Positions 12,301 through 25,400 of a stretch of DNA of 64,000 bases are shown piece after piece (the stretch's first letter is position 1; each line of letters begins with the position of its first letter). Location of the stretch: positions 248,001 to 312,000 of the forward strand of contig JAPQWV010000638.1 in assembly GCA_027422505.1 (NCBI GenBank), in the 5' to 3' direction. The notes below the pieces were generated by a model. The model did not search any database and was not told the DNA's origin. It was given only the letters and a program-made list of their open reading frames with translations. A program made the translations under genes and the position numbers. The stretch comes from Craterostigma plantagineum. Its lineage: Eukaryota; Streptophyta; Magnoliopsida; Lamiales; Linderniaceae.

Positions 12301-15300
12301 CGATTCCACTCGGACAACAACCCTAAGTCAGAATCGGGCGAATTTTCGAGGTCGATGGCTTCGAATCTGGACAAACTTAAAATATGAAAATTTTAGATAA
12401 TCAGTTGAAAGTCCAGAAGAATTTGAATCAGGGTCGTCCGATTTGTCAATCGAAAGTTATAGTCAAAATCGTGCATACTGCCGGTTTCGGGCGATTCCAC
12501 TCGGACAACAACCTTATGTCAGAATCGGGCGATTTTTCGTGGTCGATGGACTTCGAATCGGGACTAACTTAAAACATCAAAATTCTAGATAATCAAGTTG
12601 ACTTTCCAGAAGAATTTGAATCAGGGTCGTCCGATTTGTCAATCGAAAGTCTTAGTCAAAATCGTGCACACTGCCTGTTTCGGCCGATTCCACTCGGACA
12701 GCAACCCTAAGTCAGAATCGGGCGAATTTTCGAGGTCGATGGACTTCGAATCGGGACTAACGTAAAACATACAAATTCTAGATAATCAAGTTGGCTTTCC
12801 TCAGAAATTTGAACAGGGTCGTCCGACTTGTCAATCAAAAGTTATAGTGAAAATCGTGCAGACTGCCGGTTTAGGCCGATTGCACTCGGACAGCAACCCT
12901 AAATCAGAATCGGGTGAATTTTCGAGGTCGACGGAATTCGAATCGGGACTAACTTAAAACATACATATTCTAGATAATCAAGTTAGCGTTCCGTAGGAAT
13001 TTGAATCAGGGTCGTCCGACTTGTCAATCAAAAGTTATAGTGAAAATCGTGTAGACTGCCTGTTTAGGCCGATTGCACACGGACAGCAACCCTATGTCAG
13101 AATCGGGCGATTTTTCGAGGTCGATGGACTTCGAATCGGGACTAACTTGAAACATAAAAATTCTAGATAATCAAGTTGAAGTTTCAGAAGAATTTGAATC
13201 AGGGTCGTCCGATTTGTCAATCGAAAGTTATAGTCAAAATCGTGCAGACTGCCTGTTTCGGCCGATTCCACTCGGACAGCAACCCTAAGTCAGAATCGGG
13301 CGAACTTTCGAGGTCTATGGACTTCGAATCGAGACTAACTTAAAATATAAAAATTTTAGATAATCAGTTGAATTTCCAGAAGAATTTGAATCAGGGTCGT
13401 CCGATTTGTCAATCGAAAGTTATACTCAAAATCGTGCATACTGCCGGTTTAGGGCGATTCCACTCGGACAACAACCCTATGTCAGAATCGGGCGATTTTT
13501 CGTGGTCGATGGACTTCGAATCGGGACTAACTTAAAACATAAAAATTCTAGATAATCAAGTTGACTTTCCAGAAGAATTTGAATCAGGGTCGTCCGATTT
13601 GTCAATCGAAAGTCATAGTCAAAATCGTGCACACTGCCTGTTTCTGCCGATTCCACTCGGACAGCAACCCTAAGAATCGGGCGAAATTTTCGAGGTCGAT
13701 GGACTTCGAATCGGGACTAACTTAAAACTTACAAATTCTAGATAATCAGTTGAATTTCCAGAAGAATTTGAATCAGGGTCGTCCGATTTGTCAATCGAAA
13801 GTTATAGTCAAAATCGTGCATACTGCCGGTTTCGGGCGATTCCACTCGGACAACAACCCTATGTCAGAATCGGGCGATTTTTCGTGGTCGATGGACTTCG
13901 AATCGGGACTAACTTAAAACATCAAAATTCTAGATAATCAAGTTGACTTTCCAGAAGAATTTGAATCAGGGTCGTCCGATTTGTCAATCGAAAGTCATTG
14001 TCAAAATCGTGCACACTGCCTGTTTCGGCCGATTCCACTCGGACAGCAACCCCAAGTCAGAATCGGGCGAATTTTCGAGGTCGATGGACTTCGAATCGGG
14101 ACTAACGTAAAACATACAAATTCTAGATAATCAAGTTGGCTTTCCTCAAAAATTTGAATCAGGGTCGTCCGACTTGTCAATCGAAAGTTATAGTCAAAAT
14201 CGTGCAGACTGCCGGTTTAGGCCGATTGCACTCGGACAGCAAACCTATGTCAGAATCGGGCGATTTTTCGAGGTCGATGGACTTCGAATCGGGACTAACT
14301 TAAAACATAAAAATTCTAGATAATCAAGTTGACTTTCAGAAGAATTTGAATCGGGGTCGTCCGATTTGTCAATCGAAAGTCATAGTCCAAATCGTGGAGA
14401 CTGCCTGTTTCGGCCGATTCCACTCGGACAGCAACCCTAAGTCAGAATCCGGCGAATTTTCGAGGTCGATGGACTTCGAATCGGGACTAACTTAAAATAT
14501 AAAAATTTTAGATAATCAGTTGAATTTCCAGAAGAATTTGAATCAAGGTCGTCCGATTTGTCAATCGAAAGTTATAGTAAAAATCGTGCATACTGCCGGT
14601 TTAGGGCAATTCCACTCGGACAACAACCCTATGTCAGAATCGGGCGATTTTTCGTGGTCGATGGACTTCGAATCGGGACTAACTTAAAACATAAAAATTC
14701 TAGATAATCAAGTTGGAGTTCCAGAAGAATTTGAATCAGGGTCGTCCGATTTGTCAATCGAAAGTCATAGTAAAAATCGTGCAGACTGCCTGTTTCGGCC
14801 GATTCCACTCGGACAGCAACCCTAAGTCAGAATCGGGCGAATTTTCGAGGTCGATGGACTTCGAATCTGGACTAACTTAAAATATAAAATTTTAGATAAT
14901 CAGTTGAATTTCCAGAAGAATTTGAATCAGGGTTGTCCGATTTTTCAATCGAAAGTTATAGTCAAAATCGTGCATACTGCCGGTTTAGGGCAATTCCACT
15001 CGGACAACAACCCTATGTCAGAATCGAGCGATTTTCCGTGGTCGATGGACTTCGAGTCGGGACTAACTTAAAACATAAAAAATCTAGATAATCAAGTTGA
15101 CTTTCCAGAAGAATTTGAATCGGGGTCGTCCGATTCGTCAATCGAATGTCATAGTCAAAATTGTGCAGACTGCCTGTTTCGGCCGATTCCACTAGAACAG
15201 CAACCCTAAGTCAGAATCGGGCGAATTTTCGTGGTCGATGGACTTCGAATCGGGACTAACTTAAAACATACATATTCTAATAATCAAGTTGGCTTTCCGT

Positions 15301-16400
15301 AGGAATTTGAACAGGGTCGTCCGACTTGTCAATCAAAAGTTATTGTGAAAATCGTGCCGACTGCCGGTTTAGGCCGATTGCACTCGGACAGCAACCCTAT
15401 GTCAGAATCGGGCGATTTTTCGAGGTCGATGGACTTCGAATCGGGACTAACTTAAAACATAAAAATTCTAGATAATCAAGTTGGCGTTTCGGAAGAATTT
15501 GAATCAGGGTCGTCCGATTTGTCAATCGAAAGTCATAGTCAAAATCGTGCAGACTGCCTGTTTCGGCCGATTCCACTCGGACAACAACCCTAAGTCAGAA
15601 TCGGGCGAATTTTCGAGGTCGATGGGCTTCGAATCTGGACAAACTTAAAATATGAAAATTTTAGATAATCAGTTGAATTTCCAGAAGAATTTGAATCAGG
15701 GTCGTCCGATTTGTCAATCGAAAGTTATAGTCAAAATCGTGCATACTGCCGGTTTAGGGCGATTCCACTCGGACAACAACCCTATGTCAGAATCGAGCGA
15801 TTTTCCGTGGTCGATGGACTTCGAATCGGGACTAACTTAAAACATAAAAATTCTAGATAATCAATCAAGTTAACTTTCTAGAAGAATTTGAATCAGAGTC
15901 GTCCGATTTGTCAATCGAATGTCATAGTCAAAATTGTGCACACTGCCTGTTTCGGCCGATTCCACTCGGACAGCAACCCTAAGTCAGAATCGGGCGAATT
16001 TTCGAGGTCGATGGACTTCGAATCGGGACTAACTTAAAATATAAAATTTTAGATAATCAGTTGAATTTCCAGAAGAATTTGAATCAGGGTCGTCCGATTT
16101 GTCAATCGAAAGTTATAGTCAAAATCGTGCATACTGCCGGTTTAGGGCAATTCCACTCGGACAACAACCCTATGTCAGAATCGAGCGATTTTCGTGGTCG
16201 ATGGACTTCGAATCGGGACTAACTTAAAACATAAAAAATCTAGATAATCAATTTGACTTTCCAGAAGAATTTGAATCAGGGTCGTCCGATTTGTCAATCG
16301 AAAGTCATAGTAAATATCTGCCTGTTTCGGCCGATTCCACTCGGACAGCAACCCTAAGTCAGAATCGGGCGAATTTTCGAGGTCGATGGACTTAAATCGG
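9331..16400. repeat. Satellite array I, block b (mixed monomer variants)
   Basis: Same satellite, more divergent monomers. From about 9.33 kb new types appear: GTCATAGT with CTGCCTGTTTCGG and CCCTAAGTC; GGCTTTCCGTAGGAATTT with ATTGCACTCGG; and TAGATAATCAGTTGAATTT (1-bp shorter junction). Long-range duplication is visible: the stretch around 11.58-12.58 kb reappears at about 14.85-15.85 kb, an offset of about 3.27 kb or 17 monomers, including the rare CTTCGAGTCGGG and ATTTTCCGTGG variants. No gene is recognised. Confidence 0.92.
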
Positions 16401-19400
16401 GACTAACTTAAAACATAAAAATTATAGATAATCAAGTTGAATTTCCAGAAGAATTTGAATCAGGGTCGTCCGATTTGTCAATCGAAAGTTATAGTCAAAA
16501 TCGTGCATATTGCCGGTTTCGGGCGATTCCACTCGGACAACAACCATATGTCAGAATCGGGCGATTTTTCGTTGTCGATGGACTTCGAATCGGGACTAAC
16601 TTAAAACATAAAAATTCTAGATAATCAAGTTGACTTTCCAGAAGAATTTGAATCAGGGTCGTCCGATTTGTCAATCGAAAGTCATAGTCAAAATAGTGCA
16701 CACTGCCTGTTTCGGCCGATTCCACTCGGACAGCAACCCTAAGTCAGAATCGGGCAAATTTTCGAGGTCGATGGACTTCGAATCGGGACTAACTTAAAAC
16801 ACAAAAATTTTCGATAATCAAGTTGGCTTTCCGTAGAAATTTGAATCAGGGTCGTCCGACTTGTCAATCAAAAGTTATCGTGAAAATCGTGCAGACCGCC
16901 GGTTTAGGCCGATTGCACTCGGACAGCAACCCTATGTCAGAATCGGGCGATTTTTCGAGGTCGATGGACTTCGAATTGGGACTAACTTAAAACATAAAAA
17001 TTCTAGATAGTCAAGTTGAAGTTCCAGAAGAATTTGAATCAGGGTCGTCCGATTTGTCAATCGAATGTCATAGTTAAAATCGTGCAGACTGCCTGTTTCG
17101 GCCGATTCCACTCGGACAACAACCCTAAGTCAGAAATCGGTCGAATTTTCGAGGTGGATGGACTTCGAATCGGGACTAACTTAAAATATAAAGATTTTCG
17201 ATAATCAGTTGAATTTCCAGAAGAATTTGAATCAGGGTCGTCCGATTTGTCAATCGAAAGTTATAGTCAAAATCGTGCATACTGCCGGTTTAGGGCAATT
17301 CCACTCGGACAACAACCCTATGTCAGAATCGAGCGATTTTCCGTGGTCGATGGACTTCGAGTCGGGACTAACTTAAAACATAAAAAATCTAGATAATCAA
17401 GTTGACTTTCCAGAAGTATTTGAATCAGGGTCGTCCGATTTGTCAATCGAATGTCATAGTCAAAATTGTGCACACTGCCTGTTTCGGCCGATTCCACTCG
17501 GACAGCAACCCTAAGTCAGAATCGGGCGAATTTTCGAGGTCGATGGACTTCGAATATGGACTAACTTAAAATATGAAAATTTTAGATAATCAGTTGAATT
17601 TCCAGAAGAATTTGAATTAGGGTCGTCCGATTTGTCAATCGAAAGTTATAGTCAAAATCGTGCATACTGCCGGTTTAGGGCGATTCCACTCGGACAACAA
17701 CCCTATGTCAGAATCGAGCGATTTTTCGAGGTCGATGGACTTCGAATCGGGACTAACTTAAAACATAAAAAATCTAGATAATCAATTTGACTTTCCAGAA
17801 GAATTTGAATCAGGGTCGTCCGATTTGTCAATCGAAAGTCATAGTAAATATCTGCCTGTTTCGGCCGATTCCACTCGGACAGCAACCCTAAGTCAGAATC
17901 GGGCGAATTTTCGAGGTCGATGGACTTAAAATCGGGACTAACTTAAAACATAAAAATTATAGATAATCAAGTTGAATTTCCAGAAGAATTTGAATCAGGG
18001 TCGTCCGATTTGTCAATCGAAAGTTATAGTCAAAATCGTGCATATTGCCGGTTTCGGGCGATTCCACTCGGACAACAACCCTATGTCAGAATCGGGCGAT
18101 TTTTCGTTGTCGATGGACTTCGAATCGGGACTAACTTAAAACATAAAAATTCTAGATAATCAAGTTGACTTTCCAGAAGAATTTGAATCAGGGTCGTCCG
18201 ATTTGTCAATCGAAAGTCATAGTCAAAATAGTGCACACTGCCTGTTTCGGCCGATTCCACTCGGACAGCAACCCTAAGTCAGAATCGGGCAAATTTTCGA
18301 GGTCGATGGACTTCGAATCGGGACTAACTTAAACACAAAAATTTTCGATAATCAAGTTGGCTTTCCGTAGAAATTTGAATCAGGGTCGTCCGACTTGTCA
18401 ATCAAAAGTTATCGTGAAAATCGTGCAGACCGCCGGTTTAGGCCGATTGCACTCGGACAGCAACCCTATGTCAGAATCGGGCGATTTTCGAGGTCGATGG
18501 ACTTCGAATTGGGACTAACTTAAAACATAAAAATTCTAGATAGTCAAGTTGAAGTTCCAGAAGAATTTGAATCAGGGTCGTCCGATTTGTCAATCGAAAG
18601 TCATAGTTAAAATCGTGCAGACTGCCTGTTTCGGCCGATTCCACTCGGACAACAACCCTAAGTCAGAAATCGGTCGAATTTTCGAGGTGGATGGACTTCG
18701 AATCGGGACTAACTTAAAATATAAAGATTTCGATAATCAGTTGAATTTCCAGAAGAATTTGAATCAGGGTCGTCCGATTTGTCAATCGAAAGTTATAGTC
18801 AAAATCGTGCATACTGCCGGTTTAGGGCAATTCCACTCGGACAACAACCCTATGTCAGAATCGAGCGATTTTCGTGGTCGATGGACTTCGAATCGGGACT
18901 AACTTAAAACATAAAAAATCTAGATAATCAAGTTGACTTTCCAGAAGTATTTGAATCAGGGTCGTCCGATTTGTCAATCGAATGTCATAGTCAAAATTGT
19001 GCACACTGCCTGTTTCGGCCGATTCCACTCGGACAGCAACCCTAAGTCAGAATCGGGCGAATTTTAGAGGTTGATGGACTTCGAATCGGGACTAACTTAA
19101 AACATACATATTCTAGATAATCAAGTTGGCTTTCCGTAGGAATTTGAACCAGGGTCGTCCGACTTGTCAATCAAAAGTTATAGTGAAAATCGTGTAGACT
19201 GCCGGTTTAGGCCGATTGCACTCGGACAGCAACCCTATGTCAGAATCGGGCGATTTTTCGAGGTCGATGGACTTCGAATTGGGACTAACTTAAAACATAA
19301 AAATTCTAGATAATCAAGTTGACGTTCCAGAAGAATTTGAATCAGGGTCGTCCGATTTGTCAATCGAAAGTCATAGTCAAAATCTTGCAGACTGCCTGTT

Positions 19401-22400
19401 TCGGGCCGATTCCACTCGGACAGCAACCCTAAGTCAGAATCGGGCGAATTTTCGAGGTCGATGGACTTCGAATCGGGACTAACTTAAAACATAAAAATTA
19501 TAGATAATCAAGTTGACTTTCCAGAAGAATTTGAATCAGGGTCGTCCGATTTGTCAATCGAAAGTTATAGTCAAAATCGTGCATATTGCCGGTTTCGGGC
19601 GATTCCACTCGGACAACAACCCTATGTCAGAATCGGGCGATTTTTCGTTGTCGATGGACTTCGAATCGGGACTAACTTAAAACATAAAAATTCTAGATAA
19701 TCAAGTTGACTTTCCAGAAGAATTTGAATCAGGGTCGTCCGATTTGTCAATCGAAAGTCATAGTCAAAATCGTGCAGACTGCCTGTTTCGGCCGATTCCA
19801 CTCGGACAGCAACCCTAAGTCAGAATCGGTCGAATTTTCGAGGTGGATGGACTTCGAATCGGGACTAACTTAAAATATAAAAATTTTCGATAATCAGTTG
19901 AATTTCCAGAAGAATTTGAATCAGGGTTCCGATTTGTCAATCGAAAGTTATAGTCAAAATCGTGCATACTGCCGGTTTAGGGCAATTCCACTCGGACAAC
20001 AACCCTATGTCAGAATCGGGCGATTTTCCGTGGTCGATGGACTTCGAATCGGGACTAACTTAAAACATAAAAAATCTAGATAATCAAGTTGACTTTCCAG
20101 AAGAATTTGAATCAGGGTCGTCCGATTTGTCAATCGAAAGTCATAGTCAAAATCGTGCACACTGCCTGTTTCGGCCGATTCCACTCGGACAGCAACCCTA
20201 AGTCAGAATCGGGCGAATTTTCATGGTCGATGGACTTCGAATCGGGACTAACTTAAAACATAAAAATTCTAGATAATCAAGTTGGCTTTCCGTAGAAATT
20301 TGAATCAGGGTCGTCCGACTTGTCAATCAAAAGTTATCGTGAAAATCGTGCATACCGTCGGCTTAGGCCGATTGCACTCGGACAGCAACCCTATGTCAGA
20401 ATCGGGCGATTTTTCGAGGTCGATGGACTTCGAATTGGGGCTAACTTAAAACATAGAAATTCTAGATAATCAAGTTGACGTTCCAGAAGAATTTGAATCA
20501 GGGTCGTCCAATTTGTCAATCGAAAGTCATAGTTAAAATCGTGCTGACTGCCTGTTTCGGCCGATTCCACTCGGACAGCAACCCTAAGTCAGAATCGGTC
20601 GAATTTTCGAGGTGGATGGACTTCGAATCGGGACTAACTTAAAATATAAAAATTTTCGATAATCAGTTGAATTTCCAGAAGAATTTGAATCAGGGTCGTC
20701 CGATTTGTCAATCGAAAGTTATAGTCAAAATCGTGCATACTGCCGGTTTAGGGCGATTCCACTCGGACAACAACCCTATGTCAGAATCGAGCGATTTTCC
20801 GTGGTCGATGGACTTCGAATCGGGACTAACTTAAAACATAAAAAATCTAGATAATCAAGTTGACTTTCCAGAAGAATTTGAATCAGGGTCGTCCGATTTG
20901 TCAATCGAAAGTCATAGTCAAAATTGTGCACACTGCCTGTTTCGGCCGATTCCACTCGGACAGCAACCCTAAGTCGGAATCGGGCGAATTTTCGAGGTCG
21001 ATGGACTTCGAATCGGGACTAACTTAAAACATACAAATTCTAGATAATCAAGTTGGCTTTCCGTAGGAATTTGAACCAGGGTCGTCCGACTTGTCAATCA
21101 AAAGTTATAGTGAAAATCGTTTAGATTGCCGGTTTAGGCCGATTGCACTCGGACAGCAACCCTATGTCAGAATCGGGCGATTTTTCGAGGTCGATGGACT
21201 TCGAATCGGGACTAACTTAAAACATAAAAATTCTAGATAATCAAGTTGACGTTCCAGAAGAATTTGAATCAGGGTCGTCCGATTTGTCAATCGAAAGTCA
21301 TAGTCAAAATCTTGCAGACTGCCTGTTTTGGCCGATTCCACTCGGACAGCAACCCTAAGTCAGAATCGGGGGAATTTTCGAAGTCGATGGACTTAAAATC
21401 GAGACTAACTTAAAACAAAAATTATAGATAATCAAGTTGAATTTCCAGAAGAATTTGAATCAGGGTCGTCCGATTTGTCAATCGAAAGTTATAGTCAAAA
21501 TCGTGCATATTGCCGGTTTCGGGCGATTCCACTCGGACAACAACCATATGTCAGAATCGGGCGATTTTTCGTTGTCGATGGACTTCGAATCGGGACTAAC
21601 TTAAAACATAAAACTTTTAGATAATCATTTGACTTTCCAGAAGAATTTGAATCAGGGTCGTCTGATTTGTCAATCGAAAGTCATAGTCAAAATAGTGCAC
21701 ACTGCCTGTTTTGGCCGATTCCACTCGGACAGCAACCCTAAGTAAGAATCGGGCGAATTTCATGGTCGATGACTTCGAATCGGGACTAACTTAAAACATA
21801 AAAATTCTAGATAATCAAGTTGGCTTTCCGTAGAAATTGAATCAGGGTCGTCCGACTTGTCAATCAAAAGTTATAGTGAAAATCGTGCAGACCGCCGGTT
21901 TAGGCCGATTGCACTCGGACAGCAACCCTATGTCAGAATCGGGCGATTTTTCGAGGTCGATGGACTTCGAATTGGGACTAACTTAAAACATAAAAATTCT
22001 AGATAATCAAGTTGACGTTCCAGAAGAATTTGAATCAGGGTCGTCCGATTTGTCAATCGAAAGTTATAGTTAAAATTGTGCAGACTGCCTGTTTCGGCCG
22101 ATTCCACTCGGACAGCAACCCTAAGTCAGAATCGGTCGAATTTTCGAGGTCGATGGACTTCGAATCGGGACTAACTTAAAATATAAAAATTTTCGATAAT
22201 CAGTTGAATTTCCAGAAGAATTTGAATCAGGGTCGTCCGATTTGTCAATCAAAAGTTATAGTCAAAATCGTGCATACTGCCGGTTTATGGCAATTCCACT
22301 CGGACAACAACCCTATGTCAGAATCGAGCGATTTTCCGTGGTCGATGGACTTCGAATCGGGACTAACTTAAAACATAAAAATCTAGATAATCAAGTTGAC

Positions 22401-25400
22401 TTTCCAGAAGAATTTGAATCAGGGTCGTCCGATTTGTCAATCAAAGTCATAGTCAAAATGTGCACACTGCCTGTTTCGGCCGATTCCACTCGGACAGCAA
22501 CCCTAAGTCAGAATCGGGCGAATTTTCGAGGTCGATGGACTTCGAATCGGGACTAACTTAAAACATACATTCTAGATAATCAAGTTGGCTTTCCGTAGGA
22601 ATTTGAACCAGGGTCGTCCGACTTGTCAATCAAAATTTATAGTGAAAATCGTTTAGATTGCCGGTTTAGGCCGATTGCACGCGGACAGCAACCCTATGTC
22701 AGAATCGGGCGATTTTTCGAGGTCGATGGACTTCGAATCGGGACTAACTTAAAACATAAAAATTCTAGATAATCAAGTTGACGTTCCAGAAGAATTTGAA
22801 TCAGGGTCGTCCGATTTGTCAATCGAAAGTTATAGTCAAAATCTTGCAGACTGCCTGTTTTGGCCGATTCCACTCGGACAGCAACCCTAAGTCAGAATCG
22901 GGGGAATTTTCGAAGTCGATGGACTTAAAATCGAGACTAACTTAAAACAAAAATTATAGATAATCAAGTTGAATTTCCAGAAGAATTTGAATCAGGGTCG
23001 TCCGATTTGTCAATCGAAAGTTATAGTCAAAATCGTGCATACTGCCGGTTTCGGGCGATTCCACTCGGACAACAACCATATGTCAGAATCGGGCGATTTT
23101 TCGAGGTCGATGGACTTCGAATCGGGACTAACTTAAAACATAAAAATTCTAGATAATCAAGTTGACTTTCCAGAAGAATTTGAATCAGGGTCGTCTGATT
23201 TGTCAATCGAAAGTCATAGTCAAAATAGTGCACACTGCCTGTTTTGGCCGATTCCACTCGGACAGCAACCCTAAGTAAGAATCGGGCGAATTTTCATGGT
23301 CGATGAACTTCGAATCGGGACTAACTTAAAACATAAAAATTCTCGATAATCAAGTTGGCTTTCCGAAGAAATTTGAATCAGGGTCGTCCGACTTGTCAAT
23401 CAAAAGTTATAGTGAAAATCGCGCAGACCGCCGGTTTAGGCCGATTGCACTCGGACAGCAACCCTATGTCAGAATCGGGCGATTTTTCGAGGTCGATGGA
23501 CTTCGAATTGGGACTAACTTAAAACATAAAAATTCTAGATAATCAAGTTGACGTTCCAGAAGAATTTGAATCAGGATCGTCCGATTTGTCAATCGAAAAT
23601 CATAGTTAAAATTGTGCAGACTGCCTGTTTCGGCCAATTCCACTCGGACAGCAACCCTAAGTCAGAATCGGTCGAATTTTCGAGGTCGATGGACTTCGAA
23701 TCGGGACTAACTTAAAATATAAAAATTTTCGATAATCAGTTGAATTTCCAGAAGAATTTGAATCAGGGTCGTCCGATTTGTCAATCGAAAGTTATAGTCA
23801 AAATCGTGCATACTGCCGGTTTATGCGATCCACTCGGACAACAACCCTATGTCAGAATCGAGCGATTTTCCGTGGTCGATGGACTTCGAATCGGGACTAA
23901 CTTAAAACATAAAAATTCTAGATAATCAAGTTGACTTTCCAGAAGAATTTGAATCAGGGTCGTCCGATTTGTCAATCAAAGTCATAGTCAAAATCGTGCA
24001 CATTGCCGGTTTCGGCCGATTCCACTCGGACAGCAACCCTAAGTCAGAATCGGGCAAATTTTCGAGGTCGATGGACTTCGAATCGGGACTAACGTAAAAC
24101 ATACATATTCTAGATAATCAAGTTTGCTTTCCGTAGGAATTTGAACCAGGGTCGTCCGACTTGTCAATCAAAATTTATAGTCAAAATCGTGCAGATTGCC
24201 GGTTTAGGCCGATTGCACTCGGACAGCAACCCTATGTCAGAATCGGGCGATTTTTCGAGGTCGATGGACTTCGAATCGGGACTAACTTAAAACATAAAAA
24301 TTCTAGATAATCAAGTTGACTTTCCAGAAGAATTAGAATCAGGGTCGTCCGATTGTCAATCGAAAGTTATAGTCAAAATCTTGCAGACTGCCTGTTTGGC
24401 CGATTCCACTCGGACAGCAACCCTAAGTCAGAATCGGGCGATTTTCGAAGTCGATGGACTTCGAATCGAGACTAACTTAAAACAAAAATTATAGATAATC
24501 AAGTTGAATTTCCAGAAGAATTTGAATCAGGGTCGTCCGATTTGTCAATCGAAAGTTATAGTCAAAATCGTGCATATTGCCGGTTTCGGGCGATTCCACT
24601 CGGACAACAACCATATGTCAGAATCGGGCGATTTTTCGTGTCGATGGACTTCGAATCGGGACTAACTTAAAACATAAAAATTCTAGATAATCAAGTTGAC
24701 TTTCCAGAAGAATTTGAATCAGGGTCGTCCGATTTGTCAATCGAAAGTTAGTCAAATAGTGCACTGCCTGGTTTAGGCCGATTCCACTCGGACAGCAACC
24801 CTAAGTCAGAATCGGGCGAATTTTCAGGTCGATGACTTCGAATCGGGACTAACTTAAAACATAAAAATTCTAGATAATCAAGTTGGCTTTCCGTAGAAAT
24901 TTGAATCAGGGTCGTCCGATTGTCAATCAAAGTTATAGTGAAAATCGCGCAGACCGCCGGTTTAGGCCGATTGCACTCGGACAGCAACCCTATGTCAGAA
25001 TCGGGCGATTTTTCGAGGTCGATGGACTTCGAATCGGGACTAACTTAAAACATAAAATTCTAGATAATCAAGTTGACGTTCCAGAAGAATTTGAATCAGG
25101 ATCGTCCGATTTGTCAATCGAAAATCATAGTCAAAATGTGCAGACTGCCTGTTTCGGCCAATTCCACTCGGACAGCAACCCTAAGTCAGAATCGGTCGAA
25201 TTTTCGAGGTCGATGGACTTCGAATCGGGACTAACTTAAAACATAAAAATTTTAGATAATCAGTTGAATTTCCAGAAGAATTTGAATCAGGGTCGTCCGA
25301 TTTGTCAATCAAAAGTTATAGTCAAAATCGTGCATACTGCCGGTTTATGGCAATTCCACTCGGACAACAACCCTATGTCAGAATCGAGCGATTTTCCGTG

